A stretch of 64,000 bases of DNA from Paenibacillus barcinonensis. GTDB taxonomy: Bacteria; Bacillota; Bacilli; Paenibacillales; Paenibacillaceae. Positions within the stretch are counted from its first letter, which is position 1. Each line of letters opens with the position of its first letter. Both the position numbers and the translations under genes were made by a program. The notes beneath the pieces were generated by a model, which was not told the origin of the DNA, searched no databases, and saw nothing but the letters and a program-made list of their open reading frames with translations. The stretch spans positions 1-64,000 of the forward strand of contig NZ_QJSW01000011.1 of the NCBI RefSeq assembly GCF_003217495.1, in the 5' to 3' direction. This document shows, one piece after another, positions 10,457 through 18,779 of this stretch.

Positions 10457-10819
10457 ACAAAAAAAACCTTCCATCCCTGCAAACAAGTTCATGCTTGCGA
10501 GGGACGAAAGGTTATCGCTTCCGTGGTACCACCCAACTTTGTCCGAAATTTCGCAATAACGGACCTTACCAGGTATAACAAAACGATGTCCAAACGAACA
10601 AAGTCGTCTCCCATACCTGTTGTCTGTAACGCAGACTTACGATTTCCCCTAATAGGCAAGGATTTGACGATCCAATGCTTTTCAGGAAAACAGCTCCGAG
10701 GTGAGCTCGTATATAAGGGGTAATGGTGGTGGTTTCAGCAAATCCATCCACTCTCTGAGCAAAAGAGCCCTTAAAACTTCGTCCTCTTCATAGCCGATGA
10801 AATATTCTCGTTAAATGTT
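10457..10819 (-). promoter_or_regulatory. T-box riboswitch of the ilv-leu operon
   Basis: The minus strand carries the diagnostic T-box element GGGTGGTACCACGG (about 10521-10534), which pairs with the uncharged tRNA acceptor end in the antiterminator. A terminator follows: AACCTTTCGTCCC (10501-10513) pairs with GGGATGGAAGGTT (about 10467-10479) and is followed by TTTTTTTT. The upstream Stem I region (about 10640-10810) includes an AGAGAG/GCTGAAA distal segment. A CTC triplet (minus strand, 10703-10705) is a plausible leucine specifier by analogy with B. subtilis ilv-leu, but the specifier loop was not folded. Confidence 0.92.
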
Positions 10820-10825
10820 AGGAAC

Positions 10826-10855
10826 ATTATATGATTCCTCTAACCGATAAGTCAA
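10826..10855 (-). promoter_or_regulatory. Sigma-A promoter of the ilv-leu operon
   Basis: On the minus strand TTGACT (10850-10855) is followed after 18 bases by TATAAT (10826-10831). Transcription should begin near 10819, giving a leader of about 410 bases that contains the T-box. Confidence 0.85.
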
Positions 10856-11006
10856 TACCTGTTTTAATAAAAATGCACAGAACTCGTTCCGGCTAATATT
10901 TCATTCCTAGATTGCCCCAACTTCTAAACTTCATACAGTCACCTTTTGTCTCGTCTCGGGCATAGGATATACAGGCCACACGACTGGCCCCGAAAGGAGG
11001 CTCCGT

Positions 11007-11459
11007 ATGATCATTCGTCAACGTTCATCCAAGCTGGATGATAACGCAATTCTAAAACTGATTGATACCCAACTTGTTCCTCTATCTCATATGAGTGAGA
11101 AGGAAATTAACAAAATACGCAAAGAAATACCCCTGCGGATGAACAGGGGTATGACCTTTGTGATCTCGCCGGAGCCTGACAAAGCCGCTATAGCTTTCAT
11201 CCATTTCCTCATGCATGGCGAATTGCTTTATGTGGATATGATGGCCGTCAGCACGAAAGAGCAGCGTAAACGATACGGCCAGACTTTACTTCATAAAGCC
11301 GAAAGCTTTGCATTGTCTCGCGGCTGCCGAAGATCAAAAGTCATGGTAGATGAGGGCAACACAAAGGGATGTCATTTTTACCAAAAAAATGGTTATCAAA
11401 CTCTACGATATATCGGGATGAGTCGCTGCTACGAAATGGAAAAAAGACTATACTCCTAG
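11007..11459 (+). CDS. GNAT-family N-acetyltransferase
   Basis: A 150-residue protein with the GNAT core in its second half: the beta-4 strand LLYVDMMAVS (about 73-82), a pyrophosphate-binding-like turn KEQRKRYGQTLL (about 84-95), and the C-terminal NTKGCHFYQKNGYQ (about 119-132). The usual Q/RxxGxG/A is degenerate (EQRKRYGQ). It has a GAAAGGAGG site. Its stop codon shares the palindrome CTAG (11456-11459) with the convergent gene. Substrate is unknown. Confidence 0.8.
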   Translation: MIIRQRSSKLDDNAILKLIDTQLVPLSHMSEKEINKIRKEIPLRMNRGMTFVISPEPDKAAIAFIHFLMHGELLYVDMMAVSTKEQRKRYGQTLLHKAESFALSRGCRRSKVMVDEGNTKGCHFYQKNGYQTLRYIGMSRCYEMEKRLYS

Positions 11460-11836
11460 AAAAATCCTGGTGGTCTTGGACCGGGACCGTAAGGTCCGTA
11501 GCCTGGACCCGGACCATACCCAGGCCCCGGACCGTAACCTGGTCCATACCCAGGGCCGTACCCAGGCCCAGGTTTTGGACCGGGGCCGAATCCAGGGCCA
11601 AATCCGGGACCAGGACCAAACGCATAAGGCAATGTCGCAATGGCAAGCAAGTCAAACAACACCAGTGGCAAAATAGCTTTGGTACGCACTTTTTTCCCAC
11701 CTACACGCTTGAGAACCAGCTTATCGCCAGATACCTTGATCAGCTTTCCTGTAACCCGAGTACCATCTTTTTTGATCGCAACAATGTTTTTGCCTATGAG
11801 TTTCATCGCTTCAGTACGCGTAACGTGTCTTTTCAT
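11456..11836 (-). CDS. LSm-like protein with a Gly-Pro-Tyr-rich tail
   Basis: A 126-residue protein. Residues about 14-56 (IGKNIVAIKKDGTRVTGKL onward) resemble a small beta-barrel of the LSm/SH3 type. A short hydrophobic stretch (about 58-72, LPLVLFDLLAIATLP) follows, then a low-complexity tail of GPGP, GFGP and GYGP units to the C-terminus. The frame opens at 11881, but the start at 11836 has a GAGGAGGG site. Proteins of this composition in spore formers are often surface or spore-coat related; that is only a suggestion here. I do not recognise a characterised family. Confidence 0.7.
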   Translation of the reverse strand: MKRHVTRTEAMKLIGKNIVAIKKDGTRVTGKLIKVSGDKLVLKRVGGKKVRTKAILPLVLFDLLAIATLPYAFGPGPGFGPGFGPGPKPGPGYGPGYGPGYGPGPGYGPGPGYGPYGPGPRPPGFF

Positions 11837-11935
11837 ACTATCCCTCCTCCTCGGATCATTCAAAACAGTGTATTCGTCCATGACTGGATTCGCCTGTTTC
11901 TTTGTCCCTACCGCAAAAGTTGGGTGCTCTTATAC

Positions 11936-11965
11936 AAAAAAAGGCCCGCATAAATGCGGACCTTT
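11936..11965 (-). terminator. Terminator of the nup transporter operon
   Basis: On the minus strand AGGTCCGCA and TGCGGGCCT form a short hairpin (arms within 11942-11963) followed by TTTTTTT. It lies about 50 bases after the stop of the last permease gene. Confidence 0.85.
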
Positions 11966-12015
11966 CGTATGCTTATAGTTCATTTATTGCACACAAAATC
12001 AAATTAGTATATCTG

Positions 12016-12978
12016 TTACCTCTTACCTGGATCATATGGTTCACCCAGCGCTGATGGAGCCGACGAACGTCCAACCGCAGCCACAAGCACGATAATGGTG
12101 AGCAGGTAAGGCAGCATGAAAATAATTTCCTGGGGAATACTCTGCGACCATTCAAACAGTTGAACATAGTTACGAATAGCTTGAGAGAATCCGAAGAATA
12201 CCGCCGCTCCAAAAGCACCGATCGGATTCCATTTACCAAAGATCATCGCCGCAATAGCAATATAACCTTGACCGGAAACCGTATTGTGTGAGAATGTGCC
12301 AGTCGTTGTCAGTGTAATTGCCGCGCCACCAATAGCTGCAAGCGCACCACTGATCATAACTGCAACATAACGGTAACGACGTACTTTAATACCTACTGTA
12401 TCTGCCGCACTTGGATGTTCACCAACAGAGCGCAAACGCAGTCCAAATGGTGTTTTAAACAAAATGTAATAGGTCAGGAATACAAACAAAATCGCAAGAT
12501 ACGTTGTTGGATACATATTCTTGAAGAAAGCTTCTCCAAGCAAAGGGATATCTTGCAGCAAAGGCACACTAAATTTGCTAAACCCCTGTACCAAGGGTGA
12601 ATCGCCTGAACCTTCGAACAACAGTTTTACCAGATATAACGTACTTCCTGCTGCCAAAAAGTTGATTACGATACCACTAATAATCTGATCCGCTTTAAAG
12701 GTTATGGACGCCACAGCATGGATCAATGAAACAAGCACGCCAAGAACAATAGCAAGTAAAACACCCATCCAGGCCGAGGTTGTACCATCCATACCCGCTT
12801 CTTGAGCATAGTGAGCACCGATACCGGCTGCAAAGGCACCAAACACCATAAAGCCTTCAAGACCGAGGTTTGTTACCCCTGATTTTTCCGAGAAAATCCC
12901 GCCGAGGGAAGCAAAAATCAATGCCGTAGCAAAGACAAGCGTCGTATTGATAATTTGCCCGATTGTCAACAAGTCCAT
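12016..12978 (-). CDS. nupQ: Nucleoside ABC transporter permease (NupQ-type)
   Basis: A 320-residue polytopic membrane protein of the BPD_transp_2 family with about eight to ten hydrophobic segments. The conserved loop GVTNLGLEGFMVFGAFAA and the cytoplasmic EPSAADTVGIKV-like segment (GEHPSAADTVGIKV) typify the second permease of BMP-dependent nucleoside importers. It abuts the other permease (12979) without a gap and is last in the nupNOPQ-type operon. B. subtilis NupNOPQ imports guanosine; exact substrate here is inferred from that match. Confidence 0.88.
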   Translation of the reverse strand: MDLLTIGQIINTTLVFATALIFASLGGIFSEKSGVTNLGLEGFMVFGAFAAGIGAHYAQEAGMDGTTSAWMGVLLAIVLGVLVSLIHAVASITFKADQIISGIVINFLAAGSTLYLVKLLFEGSGDSPLVQGFSKFSVPLLQDIPLLGEAFFKNMYPTTYLAILFVFLTYYILFKTPFGLRLRSVGEHPSAADTVGIKVRRYRYVAVMISGALAAIGGAAITLTTTGTFSHNTVSGQGYIAIAAMIFGKWNPIGAFGAAVFFGFSQAIRNYVQLFEWSQSIPQEIIFMLPYLLTIIVLVAAVGRSSAPSALGEPYDPGKR

Positions 12979-14058
12979 CTACAACACCTTCTCTTTCTTG
13001 CGCTTGGAATAGAACGGTTTAAGTACCCAGCGCACGATGCCTTGTGCAGCAATGAAGAAGATAATCGAACCGATGACAATCCGAATAATCTCAGGTGGTA
13101 CATCCGCAGCAAAGCTCATACCTGCCGAACCGTATGTGAGCGTACCAAAGAGCAGCGCACCGAGCAGCACTCCAAACGGATGATTCAGACCAATCAAGGC
13201 AACCGCAATACCGTCAAAACCAGTACCTGGCGAGCCTGACATTACCGTCTGATACTGGAATACCCCAAGTACCTGGAACGCCCCGCCAAGACCTGCGAGC
13301 ATACCGCTGATAAACATCGCTTTGACGATATTCCGGTTGACATGCATCCCGGCATACTCCGCTGCATTCGGGTTATAACCTACAGCACGAATTTCAAAGC
13401 CCTGTTTCGTTTTCCACATGTAAATATAGAAGAGCACTGCTACAACCAGAGCAATCAACGTTCCTAAGTGAACACGGGAATTACCCATCAATTCAGAAAG
13501 CCAAGTCAGACTGATTGAGGCGGAATCGCTAATGTTCACGGAGCGATTCTCTCCCTGTAGCAGCAGAAACTGACGCACAATCAGATTAGCTAAATACAGT
13601 CCAATCCAGTTCAGCATAATACTACTGATAACTTCATTGACTCCACGAGTAGCCTTTAAATAACCTGCAATCGCAGCCCAAAGCCCGCCAAATACAGCTC
13701 CTGCAATCAAAGCCAGCGGTGCGTGAATATAAATTGGCAAACCTGCAAATTTAACACCGACAAAAGTAGCTGCTGTCATGCCGACCAGAAACTGTCCTTC
13801 GCCCCCGATGTTGAACAATCCAGCACGAGCGGCAAAGGCAAATGCCAAACCTGTCATGATCAGTGGAGTCATTTCCCGTACAGCTTCACCGAGGTTGTAC
13901 ATATCCCCAAATACCTTTTTAAACAATGCACTGTACGCCTCAATCGGGTTATAACCGCCGACAAGCATAACAATTCCACCGAGAACAAGTCCCATCAAAA
14001 TTGCCACGATCGGCAAAATAAATGAATCCCTGGTAAACCATTTTAACACCTTATTCAT
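12979..14058 (-). CDS. nupP: Nucleoside ABC transporter permease (NupP-type)
   Basis: A 359-residue membrane permease of the same BPD_transp_2 family and partner of the 12016 gene. Visible features are a first hydrophobic helix at about 14-34, RAGLFNIGGEGQFLVG, and a coupling-loop segment GYNPNAAEYAGM. The C-terminus is basic (SKRKKEKVL). Its start overlaps the ATPase gene by eight bases, which supports coupled translation of the complex. Confidence 0.88.
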   Translation of the reverse strand: MNKVLKWFTRDSFILPIVAILMGLVLGGIVMLVGGYNPIEAYSALFKKVFGDMYNLGEAVREMTPLIMTGLAFAFAARAGLFNIGGEGQFLVGMTAATFVGVKFAGLPIYIHAPLALIAGAVFGGLWAAIAGYLKATRGVNEVISSIMLNWIGLYLANLIVRQFLLLQGENRSVNISDSASISLTWLSELMGNSRVHLGTLIALVVAVLFYIYMWKTKQGFEIRAVGYNPNAAEYAGMHVNRNIVKAMFISGMLAGLGGAFQVLGVFQYQTVMSGSPGTGFDGIAVALIGLNHPFGVLLGALLFGTLTYGSAGMSFAADVPPEIIRIVIGSIIFFIAAQGIVRWVLKPFYSKRKKEKVL

Positions 14059-15589
14059 GCGCAGTACCTCTCTTTTGGGTGCTGCCCGCCATCATCAAGC
14101 CGAGCTCCCTGTCATTGGTTTCTTCTGGCAGCACCTCACCTACGATCTGCCCTTCGTAGATCACCGCAATGCGGTCCGAAACGTTCATGATCTCATCCAA
14201 TTCAAATGAAATGAGGAGAACGGCTTTGCCCTGATCACGCTGTGCAATCAATTGCTTCTGCACAAACTCAATCGCCCCAACATCCAAACCACGAGTCGGT
14301 TGGGCTGCAATCAGCAATTCAGGGTTTTTATCCACCTCACGGGCGATAATGGCTTTCTGCTGATTTCCTCCAGACAAAGAACGTGCTTTCGTCTCAATGC
14401 TAGGCGTGCGCACGTCAAATGCTTCAACAAGCCGCTTGGCCTGTTTTTTGATTGCTTCAAAGTTCAGGAAACCTTTACGCGTATAAGGCTCCTTGTAATA
14501 CGATTCAAGCACAATGTTCTCACTTACGGAGAAGTCCAGTACAAGTCCATGCTTGTGTCTATCTTCCGGAATATGCGCAACGCCCGCCTCTGAAATATGA
14601 CGAGGAGAATGATTGGAGAGCTCTTTTCCTTGCAAACGGATTGATCCGCTGTCCACTTTACGCAAACCTGTGAGAGCTTCGATCAATTCACTTTGGCCGT
14701 TGCCATCAACGCCGGCAATACCGACAATCTCTCCAGCACGTACATTAAGGTTCAATTCGTTGAGAACCGCGATGCCTTCTTTATTTTTGGCCATCAGCTT
14801 GCTAACCTCAAGCACATTGGCTCCAGGTGTTGCAGGCTTCTTGTCCACTTTAAATGTTACATTGCGGCCGACCATTTTTTCTGCAAGCTCATTCGGATTT
14901 GTTTCCGATGTTTTGACGGAATCAATGACTTTACCTCGACGGATAATCGTTACCGTATCCGAAATCTCCATAATTTCTTTCAGCTTATGGGTAATCAGAA
15001 TAATCGACTTGCCTTCTGCTACGAGCTTTTTCATGATGACCATCAGCTCTTTGATTTCTTGAGGGGTAAGCACCGCTGTTGGTTCATCAAAGATCAGAAT
15101 GTCCGCACCGCGATACAACGTTTTGACAATCTCGACACGCTGCTGCATACCGACGGAAATATCATGAATTTTGGCATGCGGATTAACCTTGAGTCCATAT
15201 TGCTCGGACAAACGCTGCACTTCAGCAGCGGCCTTTTTATAGTTAATATTGAGACCCTTTGTAGGCTCGGACCCCAAAATAATGTTCTCTGTTACCGTGA
15301 ACGGCTGTACCAGCTTAAAGTGCTGATGCACCATACCGATGCCAAGATCGATTGCCCGGTTTGGACTGTCGATGATGACAGGTTTGCCATTCACTTCAAT
15401 GGAACCTTCATCCGGCTGATAGAGACCAAAAACAATGTTCATCAATGTTGACTTACCAGCGCCGTTTTCGCCCAGTAGAGCATGAATCTCGCCTTTACGA
15501 AGCTGAAGGCTGATGGCGTCGTTGGCAACAATGCCTGGGAAACGCTTCGTTATTTGTTTCAACTCAACGACGGGGGTTGCTGCACCCAT
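14051..15589 (-). CDS. nupO: Nucleoside ABC transporter ATP-binding protein (NupO-type)
   Basis: A 512-residue double-cassette ATPase that drives import through the two downstream permeases. The first domain has Walker A GENGAGKST, signature VGMQQR and Walker B ILIFDEPTA. The second has a degenerate Walker A (GVDGNGQSE), LSGGNQQK and ELLIAAQPTRGLDVGA, in which the usual Walker B acidic residues are replaced. This asymmetry is normal for the sugar/nucleoside (RbsA/MglA-like) subfamily. Two stem-loops lie in the gap before it. Confidence 0.92.
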   Translation of the reverse strand: MGAATPVVELKQITKRFPGIVANDAISLQLRKGEIHALLGENGAGKSTLMNIVFGLYQPDEGSIEVNGKPVIIDSPNRAIDLGIGMVHQHFKLVQPFTVTENIILGSEPTKGLNINYKKAAAEVQRLSEQYGLKVNPHAKIHDISVGMQQRVEIVKTLYRGADILIFDEPTAVLTPQEIKELMVIMKKLVAEGKSIILITHKLKEIMEISDTVTIIRRGKVIDSVKTSETNPNELAEKMVGRNVTFKVDKKPATPGANVLEVSKLMAKNKEGIAVLNELNLNVRAGEIVGIAGVDGNGQSELIEALTGLRKVDSGSIRLQGKELSNHSPRHISEAGVAHIPEDRHKHGLVLDFSVSENIVLESYYKEPYTRKGFLNFEAIKKQAKRLVEAFDVRTPSIETKARSLSGGNQQKAIIAREVDKNPELLIAAQPTRGLDVGAIEFVQKQLIAQRDQGKAVLLISFELDEIMNVSDRIAVIYEGQIVGEVLPEETNDRELGLMMAGSTQKRGTAHE

Positions 15590-15634
15590 GTAATCACCCT
15601 TATTACTGATATAGTGTGGTTCCGCAAACGAAAG

Positions 15635-15653
15635 AAAAAGCTCCTACCGGAGC
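15635..15653 (-). terminator. Internal terminator/attenuator before nupO
   Basis: On the minus strand GCTCC and GGAGC (15649-15653 and 15640-15644) form a five-base stem followed by TTTTTC. It is short and probably leaky, allowing partial read-through from the binding-protein gene into the ATPase gene. Confidence 0.55.
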
Positions 15654-15726
15654 GTTGCTGAACAAATTCCCAACCTGTACAAATGTTATGATGGCTTGAT
15701 CAAATGTTCCTCTTTTTACAATCACA

Positions 15727-15746
15727 AGGCCGGTCAAGACCGGCCT
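15727..15746 (-). repeat. Perfect GC-rich hairpin after nupN
   Basis: AGGCCGGT and ACCGGCCT form an eight-base perfect stem with a four-base loop, 40 bases after the nupN stop. No T-run follows directly. Such stems commonly protect the 3' end of the binding-protein mRNA so that it is made in excess. Confidence 0.65.
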
Positions 15747-15785
15747 GATGATTATGTTACAGCAGATTCAAATGTTTCTACGTTA

Positions 15786-16826
15786 TTACTCTGTAGGTAC
15801 TTTGATTTCGCCGCTGATGATTTTTTCTTTGTATTCGTCAACTTTAGCCAAAATTTCAGGAGACACATTTTTACTGGAAGTGTCCGCAATACCTACGCCA
15901 TTTTCTTTCAGCGTCAGATTCTCGGAGCCGCCCTTGAATGTACCGTCAACAACTTCTTTGTTTACGCGTTTAACCGCTTCGTCTACTTTTTTGATCATGG
16001 AAGTCAGTGTAACATCATCGCCAAATTCCAGAGATTGGTCTTTGTCTACACCAATTACCCATACAGCTTGACCTTGCTTCTTACGAGCAATCGCTTCGTT
16101 GAACACACCGTTACCTGTTGCACCGGAAGCGTGGAAAATGATGTCTACGCCTTTGTTGTACAATGTAGCAGCTGCCGCTTTACCCAGGTCAGGCTTATCA
16201 AAAGCACCTGTGTAGTTTGAAATGAACTCAGCTTTAGGATTTACAGCCTTAACGCCTTCTCTGAAGCCTACTTCAAACTTTTTGATCAGCGGGCTCTCCA
16301 TACCACCAACGAAACCAATTTTGTTTGTTTTTGTTGTCAGACCAGCGACAACACCAACCAGGAAAGATCCCTCTTCTTCAGCGAATGTTACGGATTTTAC
16401 ATTAGGTGCATCCACAACGCTGTCGATGATAGCCAGTTTGGAATCAGGGTTTTGCTCAGCTACAGTTTTGATAGCATCTGCCAATTGGAAACCGATACCC
16501 CAAGTCAGATCATATCCACCTTTAACGAATTCGTTCAGGTTAGGAATGTATTCCTCGTCAGATTTACTTTGCAGGTATTTAACTGCTACACCTGTTTCAG
16601 TTTCAGTTGCTTGAAGAGCTTCCCAAGCGGATTGGTTAAAGGATTTGTCGTTAACGCCGCCTACGTCAGTAACCATACCGATTTTGAGGTCGGATTTCGC
16701 TTCAGTGGAAGTACCACCGTTGTTTCCTCCGGCATTTGTTTCTTCTTTCGGTTTGCTTCCGCATCCTGCGAGCATCACCGATACTGCCAGCAACATCACC
16801 AGAGACAAGCTGAGCATTTTTTTCAT
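15786..16826 (-). CDS. nupN: BMP-family nucleoside-binding lipoprotein (NupN-type)
   Basis: A 346-residue extracytoplasmic binding protein anchored by a lipid. The signal peptide ends in the lipobox LAGC with Cys22, followed by a Gly/Asn-rich linker to about residue 45. The BMP domain begins at KIGMVTDVGGVNDKSFNQS and includes GFVGGMESPLIKKFEVGF and IIFHASGATGNGVF. It resembles B. subtilis NupN (YufN), the guanosine-binding component, and Treponema PnrA/TmpC. It is first in the operon and has a GGGGGA site. A long upstream region with a cre box and an inverted repeat probably carries the control elements. Confidence 0.92.
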   Translation of the reverse strand: MKKMLSLSLVMLLAVSVMLAGCGSKPKEETNAGGNNGGTSTEAKSDLKIGMVTDVGGVNDKSFNQSAWEALQATETETGVAVKYLQSKSDEEYIPNLNEFVKGGYDLTWGIGFQLADAIKTVAEQNPDSKLAIIDSVVDAPNVKSVTFAEEEGSFLVGVVAGLTTKTNKIGFVGGMESPLIKKFEVGFREGVKAVNPKAEFISNYTGAFDKPDLGKAAAATLYNKGVDIIFHASGATGNGVFNEAIARKKQGQAVWVIGVDKDQSLEFGDDVTLTSMIKKVDEAVKRVNKEVVDGTFKGGSENLTLKENGVGIADTSSKNVSPEILAKVDEYKEKIISGEIKVPTE

Positions 16827-17028
16827 TTCTCTTTTTCCCCCTTAATAATATGTCCCTTTCAAATCCTGTCTGCATTGCGCAATCAACAAATAGAAAAGCA
16901 TACTTAAAGCAAGAATGTCTGCTTAATGCAACCCTAAAAGCGCATTCTTATCTTCACGATTGCTGCTCCTCTGTCGAAAAGCCGAACATTATGACCCGAA
17001 AAGAAAAATTTAGGACTGGCCTACTAGA

Positions 17029-17075
17029 GGTGATTATACAATCAACCAGTGTTAAAATCCAGATGTATAATCACC
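17029..17075 (-). promoter_or_regulatory. 12-bp perfect inverted repeat in the nupN upstream region
   Basis: GGTGATTATACA (17029-17040) and TGTATAATCACC (17064-17075) are perfect reverse complements 23 bases apart. Each arm contains a TATAAT-like hexamer on one strand. It could be an operator or an RNA stem. It does not match the purine riboswitch core I looked for (no GTTTCTACC-type motif). Confidence 0.5.
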
Positions 17076-17104
17076 AAAGTTAACTTATTTTTGTACTTTT
17101 TTTG

Positions 17105-17119
17105 TTGAAAACGCTTAAT
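17105..17119 (+). promoter_or_regulatory. cre box (CcpA site) upstream of nupN
   Basis: TTGAAAACGCTTAAT matches the Gram-positive consensus WTGAAARCGYTTWWN at every position. It lies about 280 bases upstream of nupN. It also forms half of the AAAACGCT/AGCGTTTT inverted repeat, which ends at 17132. Carbon control of nupNOPQ is inferred. Confidence 0.6.
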
Positions 17120-17353
17120 AATTTAGCGTTTTAACACACTAACGTTATAGCGATGTGATGTTAAATAACAAACACATATCATCCATGCCCGAAACCGATG
17201 AAAAACAAGGGGTTTTCTTTGCACTTTTATGCCGTTGTAGTATATGTAATGCCAGTTTGTGATATTCATCCACAACGCTTCTCGCCCGGTTCATTTGACC
17301 GCTGACGATACATTTAGCTTGTTCTTCCTGTTCCGTTCTTATTCTCAGTCCGT

Positions 17354-17379
17354 AAAAAAAGCCGCCATGTACGGCGGCT
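17354..17379 (-). terminator. Terminator of infC-rpmI-rplT
   Basis: AGCCGCC and GGCGGCT (within 17360-17379) form a compact stem followed on the minus strand by TTTTTTT. It begins 14 bases after the rplT stop. The 17133-17353 stretch beyond it shows no supported gene. Confidence 0.9.
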
Positions 17380-17392
17380 TGCAAATACAGAT

Positions 17393-17752
17393 TTAAGCGT
17401 TGATTTTGCCTTTAGCTACAGTAGCCAAAGAGTTGAACGCATTGATGTCGTTAACGGCCAGATCAGCCAGCATTTTACGGTTCATGTCTACACCAGCAAG
17501 CTTCAATCCGTGGATCAATTTGTTGTAAGACAAACCATTCATACGTGCTGCAGCATTGATACGAACGATCCACAGTCTGCGGAAGTTACGTTTTGTGTTG
17601 CGACGATCACGGTATGCGTAAACCAGGGATTTCATTACTTGCTCGTTAGCTGTTTTGAAAATGCGGTGTTTAGAACCGAAATAACCTCTTGCCAGTTTCA
17701 ATACCTTTTTATGACGACGACGTACTACAAAACCGCCTTTTACTCTTGCCAT
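17393..17752 (-). CDS. rplT: Large ribosomal subunit protein bL20
   Basis: The 119-residue basic protein has the full bL20 sequence pattern: N-terminal [19 protein letters not shown], then [20 protein letters not shown] and the C-terminal globular domain with [13 protein letters not shown]. It binds 23S rRNA early in 50S assembly and represses its own operon through the infC leader in bacilli. It is last in infC-rpmI-rplT. Confidence 0.98.
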   Translation of the reverse strand: MARVKGGFVVRRRHKKVLKLARGYFGSKHRIFKTANEQVMKSLVYAYRDRRNTKRNFRRLWIVRINAAARMNGLSYNKLIHGLKLAGVDMNRKMLADLAVNDINAFNSLATVAKGKINA

Positions 17753-17830
17753 ATTAAAGAACCTCCCAAATAAATATTAAATGTATCCGTGATATGTGTT
17801 CGGCCTGAGCCGATCCCCCATACGGATGTA

Positions 17831-18031
17831 CTATTTCAAGTTAGCCAAACCTTGTTTCAAACGTCTCACGTCGCCTGCTGCCATTACCGGGTTTCCGTTC
17901 AGAACGCGCTTAGCACGTTTGGATTTGTGGGAAAGCAAGTGGTTTTTGTGAGCTTTGTAACGAAGGACTTTACCGGAACCGGTAATTTTGAAGCGTCCTT
18001 TCAAACTGCTGTGTGTTTTCATTTTAGGCAT
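17831..18031 (-). CDS. rpmI: Large ribosomal subunit protein bL35
   Basis: A 66-residue basic protein with the family N-terminus MPKMKTHSSLKGRFKITGSG and the HLLSHKSKRAKR segment. It belongs to the 50S subunit. It lies 24 bases downstream of infC and 78 bases upstream of rplT, the universal order of this operon. Confidence 0.98.
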   Translation of the reverse strand: MPKMKTHSSLKGRFKITGSGKVLRYKAHKNHLLSHKSKRAKRVLNGNPVMAAGDVRRLKQGLANLK

Positions 18032-18055
18032 GTTGTGTTTCCTCCTTCAATGTTA

Positions 18056-18565
18056 TCAGGCTTTAGGAGCCAGAATCATAATCATACTGCGGCCTTCCAG
18101 TTTTGGCTGGCGCTCAACGGTGCAGAGTTCTGCAACTTCCGTTTTCACACGCTCCAAAATGCGTTGACCAATAGCGGCATGCGCAATTTCACGTCCGCGA
18201 TAACGAACGGAGCATTTCACTTTGTCGCCTTCTTTCAAAAACTTAACTACATTACGAAGCTTCGTTTGATAATCGTGCTCCTCAATATTGGAACGGAACC
18301 ATACTTCTTTAATGTCAACAATTTTCTGGTTCTTACGGGCTTCTTTTTCTTTCTTTTGCTGCTCATAGCGGAATTTGCCATAGTCCATGATGCGGCACAC
18401 CGGCGGTTTAGCCTGTGGCGCCACATTGACCAGGTCCAAGTTCAGGTCAATTGCCATTTGAAGTGCTTCACGAATGGGAGTAATCCCGATTTGCTCTCCT
18501 TCAGCCCCGACAAGGCGTACTTCCTTCGCCCGAATCTCGTCATTAATCATGTGATCTTTACTAAT
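18056..18565 (-). CDS. infC: Translation initiation factor IF-3
   Basis: IF-3 prevents subunit association and checks the start codon and initiator tRNA. The open frame extends to 18655, but the ribosome-binding site GGAGG lies nine bases before an ATT codon at 18565. That gives the family N-terminus ISKDHMINDEIRAKEVRL and 169 residues. The rare AUU start is the known basis of IF-3 autocontrol. The N-domain (about 5-75) contains PPVCRIMDYGKFRYEQQKK; the C-domain (about 82-169) contains EEHDYQTKLRNVVKFL. It heads infC-rpmI-rplT behind an L20-type leader. Confidence 0.97.
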   Translation of the reverse strand: MSKDHMINDEIRAKEVRLVGAEGEQIGITPIREALQMAIDLNLDLVNVAPQAKPPVCRIMDYGKFRYEQQKKEKEARKNQKIVDIKEVWFRSNIEEHDYQTKLRNVVKFLKEGDKVKCSVRYRGREIAHAAIGQRILERVKTEVAELCTVERQPKLEGRSMIMILAPKA

Positions 18566-18605
18566 AACCGTCCACCTCCAGGTCATTTTGAATATCCTGT
18601 TACAC

Positions 18606-18773
18606 AAAAATAAAAGGGATGCCGGTCTAGCTACCGACATCCCTGTAATCAACACAATTCTTCATGAGTATACACTTCATAAATTATTGGGATCGTTGAC
18701 CAGCCAACTTATGTTGGTCAGGTGAGAAGTCGGACTTCTGCTTGTGATTCCATTTGCTATTTGTTTAACACAC
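18606..18773 (-). promoter_or_regulatory. L20-type leader with attenuator upstream of infC
   Basis: The roughly 200-base leader contains hairpins TGACCAAC/GTTGGCTGGTCA (about 18697-18722) and GAAGTC/GACTTC. It ends in a terminator, AGGGATGTCGGT pairing with ACCGGCATCCCT (18615-18644), followed by TTTTATTTTTG, about 40 bases before the infC start. In B. subtilis bL20 binds the equivalent leader and promotes early termination. Function here is by position and structure. Confidence 0.85.
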
Positions 18774-18779
18774 TTGAAT

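Noticed and set aside
10566..10751. 61-codon minus-strand frame upstream of ilvB as a leader peptide
   Set aside because: It lies in the T-box Stem I region and has no ribosome-binding site; the T-box explains control.
11456..11620. GPG-type nucleotide repeats as a CRISPR or satellite array
   Set aside because: The repetition is codon-level low complexity of a Gly-Pro-Tyr tail, without regular spacers.
17029..17075. Purine (guanine/adenine) riboswitch upstream of nupN
   Set aside because: The conserved purine riboswitch core was not found. Only an inverted repeat is present.
17145..17384. 79-codon minus-strand frame after rplT
   Set aside because: It begins inside the rplT terminator and has no start signal.
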